Source: Bacillota bacterium (lineage in GTDB: Bacteria; Bacillota_E; RBS10-35; JAJYVN01). Taken from it: a stretch of 15,934 bases of DNA. The translations under genes and the position numbers were made by a program. The stretch spans positions 1 through 15,934 of the forward strand of contig JAJZWQ010000065.1 in the NCBI GenBank assembly GCA_021846605.1, read 5' to 3'. Below the pieces are notes generated by a model, which saw only the letters and a program-made list of their open reading frames with translations, had not been told where the DNA came from and ran no database searches. Below, in pieces: positions 1 to 6,834 of the stretch. Position 1 is the first letter of the stretch. Each line of letters opens with the position of its first letter.

Positions 1-215
1 GGCACACCGTGGCGGCGTTGCCGCTTGCAGTGCGGCACTGGGACTGTCCCGCGTGCGGCGCCGTCCTGGACCGGGACGTGAACGCGGCGCAGAACATCAA
101 GGATGCGGGGCTCGCGGCACTGGCCGCCGGGCAGGCGGCGTCTGCCTGTGGAGGGGACGTAAGCCCTACCCGGAAACGGGTGGGCGGACCCCGGCGAAGC
201 AGGAAGCCCCGGTGA
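1..215 (+). CDS. tnpB: TnpB (IS200/IS605 OrfB) C-terminal fragment, runs off the left edge
   Basis: The frame is open from base 3 to the TGA at 213-215 and its start lies outside the window. The visible ~70 residues contain the second half of the TnpB zinc ribbon (WDCPACG) followed directly by DRDVNAAQNI, the conserved RuvC-III segment with the catalytic Asp of the RNA-guided nuclease family. The first Cys pair of the ribbon would lie just upstream. The tail after NAAQNI is basic and low in complexity, as is usual for this family. TnpB is the RNA-guided DNA nuclease carried by IS200/IS605-type elements. Its 3' coding end normally overlaps the omega-RNA, and that fits the hairpins seen here from base 163. 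The first two thirds of the protein cannot be assessed, so it is unknown whether the gene is intact. Confidence 0.85.
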   Translation, partial: HTVAALPLAVRHWDCPACGAVLDRDVNAAQNIKDAGLAALAAGQAASACGGDVSPTRKRVGGPRRSRKPR

Positions 216-261
216 GCGATTACCGGGAATCCCCCGGCTTTAGCCGTGGGGAGGAGGTCAA
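160..261 (+). ncRNA. Putative omega-RNA scaffold and right end of the IS200/IS605 element
   Basis: Three consecutive hairpins are visible. The first is GCCC-T-ACCCG / CGGGT-GGGC with a GAAA loop (163-185), inside the tnpB 3' end. The second is CCCGGT/ACCGGG (208-213 with 222-227), across the stop codon. The third is CCCC-CGGC / GCCG-T-GGGG with loop TTTA (231-251). The last is followed by GAGGAGGTCAA (251-261), which resembles the 3' ends of many IS605/IS1341-type right ends. By analogy with described TnpB systems the scaffold would end near 261 and the flanking DNA from about 262 would be the guide. The 5' boundary is a guess. The element end and transcript are inferred, not proven. Confidence 0.6.
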
Positions 262-347
262 GCGGTTCTGGGCGGGCGGCCGGAGGGCCGCTGCCCGGCG
301 CGGTTGTGGCCGCCCCTTCCCCGGGCATTCTGCCAGGGGGAGATGCG

Positions 348-1046
348 ATGCCGTTCCGCCGTCATCCCGAGCGCCACTTCCAGGCGAGCGAGTCCGTGCG
401 CGACGTCGTGATCGGGATGTCGGACGGGCTGACGGTGCCGTTCGCCTTGGCCGCCGGCCTAGCCGGCGCCGTGGGTGCCGCGCGCGTCATCATCATCGCC
501 GGGCTGGCGGAGATCGCCGCCGGATCGATCGCCATGGGGCTGGGAGGCTTTCTGGCGGCGCGGACCGACGCCGAGCACTATGCCAGCGAACGGGCGCGCG
601 AGGGGCAGGAGGTCGCGTCCTGGCCGGATGAGGAGATCGCCGAGGCGGTGGACATCTTTGCCGGCTACGGGGTTCCCGCCGAGGACGCCCTCCCGGTGGT
701 CCGGCGGATGAGCGCGCGGCCCGCATCCTGGCTGGACTTCCTGATGCGCTTCGAGTTGGGCCTGGAGGCACCCGATCCGCGGCGGGCTCTGCGCAGTGCC
801 CTCACCATCGCGGCCTCCTACATGGTGGGCGGGATGGTGCCGCTCTCCCCGTACTTCTTCGCCCGGGACGTCGCCCACGCCCTGCCCGTCTCGGTCGGCG
901 TGACCCTGGCCGCCCTCGCCGCCTTCGGGTACGTCAAGGGACGGCTGACGGGCGTCCGCGCCATCCGCTCCGCGCTGCAGACCGTCCTGGTCGGCGGGCT
1001 GGCGGCCACCGCCGCGTTCCTGCTGGCGCGGCTGATCGGCGGCTGA
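348..1046 (+). CDS. VIT1/CCC1-type iron/manganese transporter
   Basis: This 232-residue integral membrane protein belongs to the VIT1/CCC1 family of divalent metal (Fe2+/Mn2+) transporters. The N-terminal segment VRDVVIGMSDGLTVPFALAAGL (about 17-38) is the family's first membrane helix with its conserved Asp. The second helix (about 47-71) contains the GSIAMGLGGFLA motif. A hydrophilic region rich in Glu and His follows (DAEHYASERAREGQE, about 74-88, then EEIAEA), corresponding to the cytoplasmic metal-binding domain. The GGMVPLSPYFF segment (161-171) and two more hydrophobic helices complete the fold. ATG at 348 is chosen because AGGGGGA (335-341) sits at good spacing; another ATG at 343 is out of frame. 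The gene stands alone, about 86 bp beyond the end of the IS element, and converges on the UPF0173 gene. Confidence 0.9.
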   Translation: MPFRRHPERHFQASESVRDVVIGMSDGLTVPFALAAGLAGAVGAARVIIIAGLAEIAAGSIAMGLGGFLAARTDAEHYASERAREGQEVASWPDEEIAEAVDIFAGYGVPAEDALPVVRRMSARPASWLDFLMRFELGLEAPDPRRALRSALTIAASYMVGGMVPLSPYFFARDVAHALPVSVGVTLAALAAFGYVKGRLTGVRAIRSALQTVLVGGLAATAAFLLARLIGG

Positions 1047-1171
1047 CCGGCGAGACCACCCAAAGGCGGCCGCGCCCGTGGCCGGGATCGCGTCGGCGAC
1101 TTTGCCAGAAGGACGGGGGGGCGCCGGCGGCAACGCCGGGCCCTACCCTCGATGCACCCGCGGCCAGGCGC

Positions 1172-1897
1172 TCAGATCTCCACGGTTTCGCCGGGGCGTG
1201 GCGCCCGCACCTGGACGGGCAGGCCCCGTCGCTCCAAGGCCTCCTGGAGGCCCGCCGGGGTCCCGGTCAGACCCGGGAAGGTGCCGTGATGACCGGGCAC
1301 GACCGTGCGGACCCCCAGGAGCCCGCAGGCGTACGCCGCCTGCTCGGGGTCCATGGTGAACAGGCCGCCGATGGGCAGGACCGCCACCTCGGGACGCCAG
1401 AGGTCGGCGATCAGCCGCATGTCGCCGAAGGCCATGGTGTCGCCGGCGTGGTAGATGCGGCGGCCGTCCTCCAGGGTGACCACGTAGCCGGCGGCCTCCC
1501 CTCCGTAGACGATCCGGTCGCCGTCCTGGATGCCGCAGCTGTGGACGGCGTTGACCATGGTGGCGCGCACCCCGCCTCCGAGGTCCGCCGTGCCGCCCTT
1601 GTTGATCCCGACGGCGCCGGAGACCCCCTTCCCCTGCAGCCAGATCGCCGTCTCGTGGATGGCGACCGTCTGTGCGCCGCTGGCGCGGGCGATGTCCACC
1701 GCGTCGTGGATGTGGTCGAAGTGGCCGTGCGTGATCAGCACCGCGTTGAGGTCGTCCATGACCGCACGCTTGCACGCCTCCGGCGCCACTGGGTTGTGCT
1801 CGACCCAGGCGTCCAAGAGGATGTGCCGGCCCCCAGGGGTCTGCAGGTGGAACGTCCCGTGCCCCACCCAGGTGAGACGGGCTGCCGTCGAGGCCAT
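1172..1897 (-). CDS. UPF0173 metal-dependent hydrolase (metallo-beta-lactamase fold)
   Basis: The 241-residue protein has the metallo-beta-lactamase fold signature HGHFDH (H57, H59, D61, H62), then AVHS (about 117-120), YHAGDT (D153) and PGHHGTF (H203/H204), in the order found in UPF0173 (YtkL-like) hydrolases. It starts with LTWVGHGTF, the usual family beginning. Members are soluble metal-dependent hydrolases of unknown physiological substrate. An in-frame ATG at 2035 directly abuts the upstream stop codon, but its 46-residue extension is Arg/Gly-rich and has no ribosome binding site. ATG at 1897 has AGGAAGGGGGA upstream and matches the family N-terminus. It lies 138 bp downstream of the phosphatase gene on the same strand and could be cotranscribed or separately expressed. 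Confidence 0.88.
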   Translation of the reverse strand: MASTAARLTWVGHGTFHLQTPGGRHILLDAWVEHNPVAPEACKRAVMDDLNAVLITHGHFDHIHDAVDIARASGAQTVAIHETAIWLQGKGVSGAVGINKGGTADLGGGVRATMVNAVHSCGIQDGDRIVYGGEAAGYVVTLEDGRRIYHAGDTMAFGDMRLIADLWRPEVAVLPIGGLFTMDPEQAAYACGLLGVRTVVPGHHGTFPGLTGTPAGLQEALERRGLPVQVRAPRPGETVEI

Positions 1898-2035
1898 CGG
1901 GCTCCCCCTTCCTGATCCGGGCCGCGGCGCGCCGCGTTCAGCCCGGTCCCGTACCGTGCCCCTGGCTTCTCTCCGGGGACGTCCGTTCCTGGGTCTCCTC
2001 GCCAGGCATCGTCCCTCCCCCTTGCGCGCGCCCAT

Positions 2036-3571
2036 CTACCAGGTCCGGGCCGCGCCCTCGGTCACCGTGACGGACAGTGCCCGCCCGAACGCCTTGCGGA
2101 AGTCCCCAGACAGGGAGAGGACGCCCCCGAAGCCGTGCCGCGGGCCGGCGCCCACGCTGATGTGCACGGCCGATGGCAGCACGCCGACCGACACCGGCGC
2201 GGCCTGCCCGCGCGCCTCGCCGTCCAGCCCGTGCGCCAGCGCCACGCAGACCCCCATGCAGGTCGCCAGTTGGGGATCGGCCGGGTCCAGCATCGAGGCG
2301 TACGGGGCCAAGAACTGCCGCACCTTGGCGCTGCTGGCGGAACCGGTCGCCGCCGCCAGCAGCAGGCGTTCCCGGTGGTCGAGCCCGAACAGGCGTCCCT
2401 CGCGCAGGATGTAAGAGGCGTGGCGCTCCCAGTCGTAGTAGCTGACCGTGGTGCCGACGTCCCGTAGGCGCGCGGCCACGGGCACCAGGCGCGCGCCGAC
2501 CCCCTGGGCGTCCAGGGCCAGCGGGGCCAGGCCCTCCCAGACGGCCGCGGCCAGGCCCGCCAGGCGCGCCGCGCGGGCGGCGGGCAGCGCGTGCAGGAGT
2601 TCCAGGTTGGTCACGCTGGCCGCCAGCACGTCGGGCACCAGCGGGGTCCGCTGGTCGGCGAGCAGCGTGCGGTAGAGCAGGCCCTCCCGCAGGCCGCTGC
2701 CGCTGACCACCACGCGCTCCGGGTGCAGTTGCTCCACCACCCAGCCCAGCAGGGCGGCGCCCGCGGCCAGGATCTCGGCCCGGTCCGCCGCCACCCCGGG
2801 GAGGCGCAGCCGTTCCCGCGCGGTCAGCCCGGCCAGCCGGTCGCGCATGGCCAGGACGGCCGCCGGGCCCAGCGTGTAGTTATGGGTGGCCGCCAGCGGG
2901 TACTGCCGTTGGCGCCGATCGAGTTTGGCCAGGGCCCGCACGCTCCCGCCGATCCCGATCAACGGCAGGCCGGGGGTGGCGTGCATCCAGTCCACCGCGG
3001 CCGCCGCCTCCTGCCGCAGCGCCTTCCCCAGTTCCGCCAGCGCCCCCGGCTTGGCCCGTCCGGTCAGGCCGAACCGTTCGGCGGTGTTGACCGCGCCCAG
3101 GGTGATGCTCGTGCTGGCCGTCCGCGTCCGGCCGACGAAACGGGTGATCTCCATGCTGCCGCCGCCGATGTCGACCGTGAAGCCGTCGGTTTCGGCCAGG
3201 GTGTTGAGCACACCCACCAGCCCCAACTGGGCCTCCTCGTCGGCGCTGAGCAGGCGGATGCCCAGTCCCGTGGCGGTGTTCAGTCGCTGCAGGAACGTGT
3301 CGCGGTCCTTGGCGCGGCGGACGGCGGCGGTGGCGACCGCCAGCCAGCGGGAGACACCCCAGTCTGCGCCGGCGGCCAGGAAGTCCTCCAGGACCCGCAC
3401 GGTATCTGCGGCGGCCTGCGCGCCCAGGCTGCCATCCGGCTGCGGGCGCGCCGCCAAGCGGAGCGCGGCCTTCTGCTCGTGGCGCACCAGGTGCGCGCCG
3501 TTGGCACGCACCTCCACCACAGATAGCCGCACCGTATTGCTCCCGACATCGATGATGCCCAGTGCCGGCAC
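2036..3571 (-). CDS. Ppx/GppA-type exopolyphosphatase / pppGpp phosphatase
   Basis: This 511-residue protein has the two-lobed ASKHA fold of Ppx/GppA enzymes, which release phosphate from polyphosphate or convert pppGpp to ppGpp. Visible motifs are GIIDVGSNTVRL (5-16, phosphate loop), SADEEAQLG (109-117, with the position of the catalytic Glu), VDIGGGSMEI (133-142), IGIGGSVRAL (206-214) and VVSGSGLREGLL (288-299). Residues from about 315 form the C-terminal HD-like region. There the metal-binding HD pair is RD (ARLRDVG, about 367-373) and only a partial His cluster remains, so it is probably not a metal hydrolase site. Degenerate HD regions are also known in E. coli Ppx. GTG at 3571 is chosen: AGGAGGGG lies 9 nt upstream and the start falls 5 bp after the HD gene's stop. 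Polyphosphate versus pppGpp specificity cannot be read from sequence. Confidence 0.9.
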   Translation of the reverse strand: MPALGIIDVGSNTVRLSVVEVRANGAHLVRHEQKAALRLAARPQPDGSLGAQAAADTVRVLEDFLAAGADWGVSRWLAVATAAVRRAKDRDTFLQRLNTATGLGIRLLSADEEAQLGLVGVLNTLAETDGFTVDIGGGSMEITRFVGRTRTASTSITLGAVNTAERFGLTGRAKPGALAELGKALRQEAAAAVDWMHATPGLPLIGIGGSVRALAKLDRRQRQYPLAATHNYTLGPAAVLAMRDRLAGLTARERLRLPGVAADRAEILAAGAALLGWVVEQLHPERVVVSGSGLREGLLYRTLLADQRTPLVPDVLAASVTNLELLHALPAARAARLAGLAAAVWEGLAPLALDAQGVGARLVPVAARLRDVGTTVSYYDWERHASYILREGRLFGLDHRERLLLAAATGSASSAKVRQFLAPYASMLDPADPQLATCMGVCVALAHGLDGEARGQAAPVSVGVLPSAVHISVGAGPRHGFGGVLSLSGDFRKAFGRALSVTVTEGAARTW

Positions 3572-3576
3572 CGGGG

Positions 3577-4275
3577 TCAGCCCCTCCTGGCCGCAGGCAG
3601 GCGGCGCGGCGCGCGGCGCGCGTCCGGGTCCGCTGGATAGATGCCGAGTTCCCGGCCGAAGACCTGGGGAAACAGATCCGCCTTCCGCGCGAGCACCCGG
3701 CGCAGGGGTGTGACCCGCACCCCGCTGACCTCCAGGCGGACGCTGGTGGGGCCCACGTCCACGCGCGCCAGGCGGCCCTGCCCGTCGTGGGCGTAGTCCA
3801 GGCCGTCGGCCATGCGCAGCAACGCCGACAGCATCAGCGCCGCGGCCTTGCGCCGCCGCCCCCAGGAGGCGGGGCCCAGGCGCGGGCGGCGGCGGTGGTT
3901 GCGGGCCACCAGCGCCACCAGCGCGCGCCAGTCCGCTGGGTAGCCATCCAGGAGGGCGTCGCCCAGGATGAGCGTGGCGCTGTGGCGGTGGTGGCGTCGC
4001 GGGTTGATGAAGTACCCGATGTCGTGCAGGAGGGCGGCGTGCTCCAGGACGGGCCGGTACGCCGCGGGGAGGCCGTGCAACTCCCGCAGGCTGTCGAACA
4101 GCTGACAGGCCAGTTGGGCGACCTGCGCGGCGTGCGGCGCGTCGTAGGCATACTTGTCCCCGAGGGCCAACACGCGCGGAAGTTGGACCGTGAGGTCTGT
4201 AGGCGCGGACTTGGGGGAAGGTGTGGGCGCGCGCCGGCCGCCCCCGAGCAACGCCACCTGCTCCGCTGCCGTCAT
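3577..4275 (-). CDS. Stand-alone HD-domain protein resembling the Ppx/GppA C-terminal module
   Basis: The 232-residue protein has an intact HD metal site: H48 (DAPHAAQVA), H84-D85 (AALLHDIGYFI), a His-rich RRHHRHSATLI segment (93-103) and D157 (LLRMADGLD). The wording of these segments is that of the HD module usually fused to the C-terminus of long Ppx/GppA proteins. Here it is encoded by a separate gene just upstream of a Ppx/GppA gene whose own HD motif is degenerate. HD proteins are metal-dependent phosphohydrolases acting on nucleotides or related phosphates. ATG at 4275 overlaps the preceding kinase-like gene as ATGA and has a GGGAGAGGGGGG stretch upstream, so translation is probably coupled. 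The longer reading frame to 4368 lies inside the upstream gene. The substrate is unknown. Confidence 0.85.
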   Translation of the reverse strand: MTAAEQVALLGGGRRAPTPSPKSAPTDLTVQLPRVLALGDKYAYDAPHAAQVAQLACQLFDSLRELHGLPAAYRPVLEHAALLHDIGYFINPRRHHRHSATLILGDALLDGYPADWRALVALVARNHRRRPRLGPASWGRRRKAAALMLSALLRMADGLDYAHDGQGRLARVDVGPTSVRLEVSGVRVTPLRRVLARKADLFPQVFGRELGIYPADPDARRAPRRLPAARRG

Positions 4276-4952
4276 CTGAGGCCCCCCTCTCCCAGGCAGT
4301 CGGCGACCACGCGGCGGAGCGCCTGCTGGACGCGCGCCGGGTCGGCCGCCGACGAGACCATGCACCACCGCTCGCCACCGAGGCGCGCCAAACGCCGCAG
4401 TTCACGATCCAGCATACTCTGATAGCGGATGAAGCTGCGCAAGGGGTCGGCGCTGAGCGGGAGATCCCGGCCGGACTCCGGGACGCTCGGTAGGCCGCCG
4501 CGCGTGATCTCCCGCTCCAGGCGCAGCCGCGGGCGGGCATGGAGGTGCACCGTCAGGTCCGGCTCCGGCGCGTTGGGCAGGATGTCTTCCAGGTACGCCC
4601 GCTCGACGCCGCGGCTGGCGCAACGCGCCAGGGCCGTTCCGGTCCAACGGTCGGCGACCACGGCGAATCCCGCCTCCAGCGCGCCGTGCACCATGCCCTC
4701 GGCCTGGGCCGTCAGGTCCGCCGCATACAGCAGCGCCAGCGCGTGGGGTCCAGTGCCCGGCCGCCCCTGATACTCGCGGAAGGCCCGGGCGGCCAGCGCC
4801 GAGCGTCCCAGACCCGCGTGGCAGGTGGGCCAGCCCAGGTCCTGCAGCCAGGAGAGCAGAAGCCGCACCTGGGTAGACCGCCCCGCCCCGTCCCCCCCCT
4901 CCAGCACGATGAACCTGCCGGGCCGGGCCTTGGGCGGCAACACCGAGGCCAT
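4272..4952 (-). CDS. Thymidylate-kinase-like P-loop protein with altered Walker A (Lys to Arg)
   Basis: The 226-residue protein is a divergent member of the thymidylate kinase family. FIVLEGGDGAGRST (14-27) aligns with the Tmk P-loop, but the invariant Walker A lysine is Arg25. DRW (101-103) followed by TGTALARCASRG matches the DR(Y/F/W) phosphoryl-transfer/NMP-binding segment. PDLTVHLHARPRLRLERE (131-148) resembles the PDLT.YL.v.p..al.R segment. The REPGGT-like motif of dTMP kinases after strand 2 is absent (CHAGLGRSA instead). It follows a second Tmk-like gene by 50 bp and overlaps the HD gene. ATG 4952 has AGGGGAG 12 nt upstream, somewhat far. It may be a non-catalytic partner or use a modified mechanism; true dTMP kinase activity is doubtful. 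Confidence 0.8.
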   Translation of the reverse strand: MASVLPPKARPGRFIVLEGGDGAGRSTQVRLLLSWLQDLGWPTCHAGLGRSALAARAFREYQGRPGTGPHALALLYAADLTAQAEGMVHGALEAGFAVVADRWTGTALARCASRGVERAYLEDILPNAPEPDLTVHLHARPRLRLEREITRGGLPSVPESGRDLPLSADPLRSFIRYQSMLDRELRRLARLGGERWCMVSSAADPARVQQALRRVVADCLGEGGLR

Positions 4953-5002
4953 CTGCGCACGGCACTCCCCTCGGCGGGGCACGTCGGTTCCCGACCCGTC
5001 GA

Positions 5003-5746
5003 TCAACCCGCGGCGTGCGAGGGCGGCGGAGCCGGCCCGTACCCCGCCAACGCCGCCCCGGCGAGCTCCCTGAACTGGGCCTGCTGCACGCGGGCCGGCT
5101 GGGTGGCGTCGATGACGGCCAGGCCCTCGGCCTCCACCATGGCATCGTAGCGGTCGAGGACCCGCTGCTGGAAGATGCGGTAGCTCTCCGCTGGATCGGT
5201 CGATAGCTTCAGGTCCAAACCGGCCTCGTGGTAGCCGGGCTCGCCGCGGCCCGCCCGGATGCGGGCCAGCGCCACGTCCACCGGTACCCGGAAGAAGACG
5301 GTCAGATCCGGCCGCGGCACCATGGCATACAGGCGTCGCACCCAATCCGGGTCCAGACCGCGCGCCGCGTCCCGCGCCATCGCCGTGTAGACCCAACGAT
5401 CGGCCAACACGAGATGACCCACGCGCAGGTGCGGGAGGATCTGCTGCTCGAAGCGGTCGGCCAGATCGGCGGCGTGCATGAGGCTGAAGGTGCGCGGGGT
5501 GAGCGCCCGGGCGCGCTTGGCCTGCCGCAGTGCCTGGTGGACCAGGGCCGAGGAGTTCCAACTGGTGAGGTGGACGGTGTGCCCCGCGGCGCACAGCCAG
5601 GCGCGCAGCAGTTCCATGTGCGTGCTCTTGCCGCTGCCGTCGATGCCTTCCACCGCCAGCAGCCGGCCGGGAAGGCGCAGGGGAGCGGGGTACGTCTGGA
5701 GTGCGAGCCCCGCGGCCCCCTGCGCGCGATCCGCCGCCTGGACCAC
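5003..5746 (-). CDS. Thymidylate-kinase-like P-loop NMP kinase (intact Walker A)
   Basis: The 247-residue protein has an intact P-loop, LLAVEGIDGSGKST (29-42), and DRWVYTAMARDAARG (116-130), the Tmk family's DR(Y/F/W) motif. RPDLTVFFRVPVDVALARI (145-163) matches the PDLT strand, and a LID-like region follows (about 164-185). The usual REPGGT motif is replaced by LTSWNSSALVHQA (60-72), so the substrate may differ from dTMP; it should not be taken as the housekeeping Tmk on this evidence. GTG at 5746 is preceded by GGCAGGGGGC at suitable spacing. It is the first gene of a four-gene minus-strand block with the second Tmk-like gene, the HD gene and the Ppx/GppA gene, after a 186-bp gap from lspA. 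The Ala/Pro-rich C-terminal tail (about 230-247) is probably disordered. Confidence 0.85.
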   Translation of the reverse strand: MVQAADRAQGAAGLALQTYPAPLRLPGRLLAVEGIDGSGKSTHMELLRAWLCAAGHTVHLTSWNSSALVHQALRQAKRARALTPRTFSLMHAADLADRFEQQILPHLRVGHLVLADRWVYTAMARDAARGLDPDWVRRLYAMVPRPDLTVFFRVPVDVALARIRAGRGEPGYHEAGLDLKLSTDPAESYRIFQQRVLDRYDAMVEAEGLAVIDATQPARVQQAQFRELAGAALAGYGPAPPPSHAAG

Positions 5747-5790
5747 CGTCTGTGCCCCCTGCCGCGTGTCGTCTGGCGCGATCTCCTCAT

Positions 5791-5820
5791 ATCATGGGCG
5801 GACGCCCGGATCCACCGCAA
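5791..5820 (-). promoter_or_regulatory. Weak promoter candidate for the kinase/HD/phosphatase block
   Basis: On the minus strand TTGCGG (5820-5815) is followed after 18 nt by CATGAT (5796-5791), about 45 bp upstream of the first kinase-like gene. The matches to sigma-70 consensus are partial (3/6 and 4/6). It is the best -35/-10 pair I can find in the lspA-kinase gap and is offered only as a candidate. Confidence 0.25.
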
Positions 5821-5932
5821 GCCGTACCACCCTGCGCGGCGGTGCCGTACAGCGGCCAAGCCCCTCCCTGCCAGTCACCCAGGCCACGGGATTCCTCCGG
5901 GTCGCCGCGCCTCCCGTCGCGCCGTCGCGCCG

Positions 5933-6385
5933 TCACGCAGCGCGCGTCCGAGCTGCCGGCGCCCGGATGAGTTCGATCACGAACACCACGGCACCCACGC
6001 GCAGGGCGATGTCGGCGAGGTTGAAGATGCCGGGCCACGGATAGACGCGCAGGAAGTCGGTGACCGCTCCCGCCGTCAGACGACTCAACACGTTGCCGGC
6101 CGCACCTCCGAGCATGAGCGCGATGCCCGGCCCGCCCTTGGCCTGCGTCAGCAGCACCGCGGCCAGGGCGGCGGTGCCGGCCAGCCCGACGGCGGTCACA
6201 ATCCCGGGGTGGCCGGCGCCCAGACCGAGCGTCGCCCCAGGGTTGTGCAGCAGTTGCATTCCCATCCAGTGGCCCACCAGCCAGCGGACGCGTGTGGGGG
6301 AGAGCGCGCGGTTCGCCCATGCCTTGCTGGCCGCGTCGACGGCGACGACCAGCAGGGCCAGCAGCAGCCGCCTCCCTTTGGACAC
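5933..6385 (-). CDS. lspA: Lipoprotein signal peptidase (signal peptidase II)
   Basis: This 150-residue, four-helix membrane protease removes signal peptides from prolipoproteins. The sequence shows VDAASK (16-21, helix 1, family consensus lDq.sK), LLHNPGATLGLG (45-56, consensus N.GaaFG), GGAAGNVLSRLTAGAVTDF (93-111) and FNLADIAL (121-128). The two catalytic aspartates are D110 (VTDF) and D125 (NLADI). The family's usual GN..DR has Ser in place of the Asp here. GTG at 6385 is used: AGAGGGGAG lies 8 nt upstream and this start gives the family's short N-terminus. An ATG at 6393 is out of frame. It is transcribed away from the DUF3243 gene and lies ahead of the kinase block on the same strand. 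The length is typical. Confidence 0.92.
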   Translation of the reverse strand: MSKGRRLLLALLVVAVDAASKAWANRALSPTRVRWLVGHWMGMQLLHNPGATLGLGAGHPGIVTAVGLAGTAALAAVLLTQAKGGPGIALMLGGAAGNVLSRLTAGAVTDFLRVYPWPGIFNLADIALRVGAVVFVIELIRAPAARTRAA

Positions 6386-6435
6386 CCGGCCATCTCCCCT
6401 CTGTGCGCGCCCGGGTAAACCGGACCCGCAATCCC

Positions 6436-6444
6436 ACCATAGCA
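6436..6444 (-). promoter_or_regulatory. Extended -10 candidate upstream of lspA
   Basis: On the minus strand TGC-TATGGT (6444-6436) reads as an extended -10 element, about 50 bp upstream of the lspA GTG. No good -35 hexamer lies 16-18 nt upstream, which is compatible with an extended -10 promoter but leaves the call weak. Confidence 0.3.
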
Positions 6445-6519
6445 CGGCTGTCGCCCGCATGCCTGTGGCGCCGTACGGGCACGCTACCCGCCGAACATGA
6501 ACCCGTGGGAGGGCGTGCC

Positions 6520-6792
6520 ATGCCGATGACGGATTCCTTCACGCAGTTCAAGCAGAGCCTCGGGGAAAAGCTGAATATGGCCCACCGCGCGGGCGCCTCG
6601 CGCGGCACGATCCTCAACGCCGCCAAGGACTTCGGCGAGTGGCTGGCGCATGAGGTGCCGCCCCAGAACCCCGAGCAACGGCTGCTCAAGGAGCTCTGGC
6701 AAGTTGCCGACGAGAGCGAGCGCAACGCCTTGGTCAACATGCTGGTGAAGTTTGCGGACCGCGAGCCCGCGTCCGCCGGGAAGCCCCACTAA
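6520..6792 (+). CDS. DUF3243 family protein (YmfJ-like)
   Basis: The small soluble protein of 90 residues matches the DUF3243 family of Bacillota. Diagnostic segments are FTQFKQSLGEKLNMAHRAGAS, then FGEWLAHEVPPQNPEQRLLKELWQVADESERNALVNMLVKFAD, which covers nearly the whole family consensus. The function of the family is unknown; it is predicted to be all-helical. ATG at 6520 has GGGAGG 7 nt upstream. The gene is divergent from lspA across a 134-bp gap and is followed by a gap with strong G/C secondary structure, so it is probably monocistronic. It is useful as a taxonomic marker. Confidence 0.85.
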   Translation: MPMTDSFTQFKQSLGEKLNMAHRAGASRGTILNAAKDFGEWLAHEVPPQNPEQRLLKELWQVADESERNALVNMLVKFADREPASAGKPH

Positions 6793-6799
6793 TCCGGTA

Positions 6800-6834
6800 G
6801 GGGCGGGGCGGGGCGGGGCGGGGCGGGGCAGGGC
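6800..6834 (+). repeat. (GGGGC)6 tract with G-quadruplex potential
   Basis: Six GGGG tracts begin at 6800, 6805, 6810, 6815, 6820 and 6825, each separated by a single C, and a GGG follows at 6831. Four or more G4 tracts with one-nucleotide loops satisfy the standard G-quadruplex pattern on the plus strand. The tract starts 8 bp after the DUF3243 stop codon. A complementary C-rich run (about 6874-6889) lies downstream and could instead pair with it as a hairpin. Confidence 0.85.

Noticed and set aside
1124..1139. CCGGCG / CGCCGG hairpin with GCAA loop between the convergent transporter and UPF0173 genes
   Set aside because: Six base pairs without a T-run are too common in DNA of this composition to call a terminator, though the convergent position fits.
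2591..3526. 311-codon plus-strand open frame inside the Ppx/GppA gene
   Set aside because: It is antisense to a gene with all family motifs and has low-complexity translation.
5914..5937. Three tandem copies of an 8-mer (CCGTCGCG, last copy with one change) at the lspA 3' end
   Set aside because: It is short, partly coding and GC-biased; there is no sign of a functional repeat array.
5228..6418. 396-codon plus-strand open frame across the first kinase gene and lspA
   Set aside because: It is antisense to two recognised genes, with His/Gln/Arg-rich translation and no domain.
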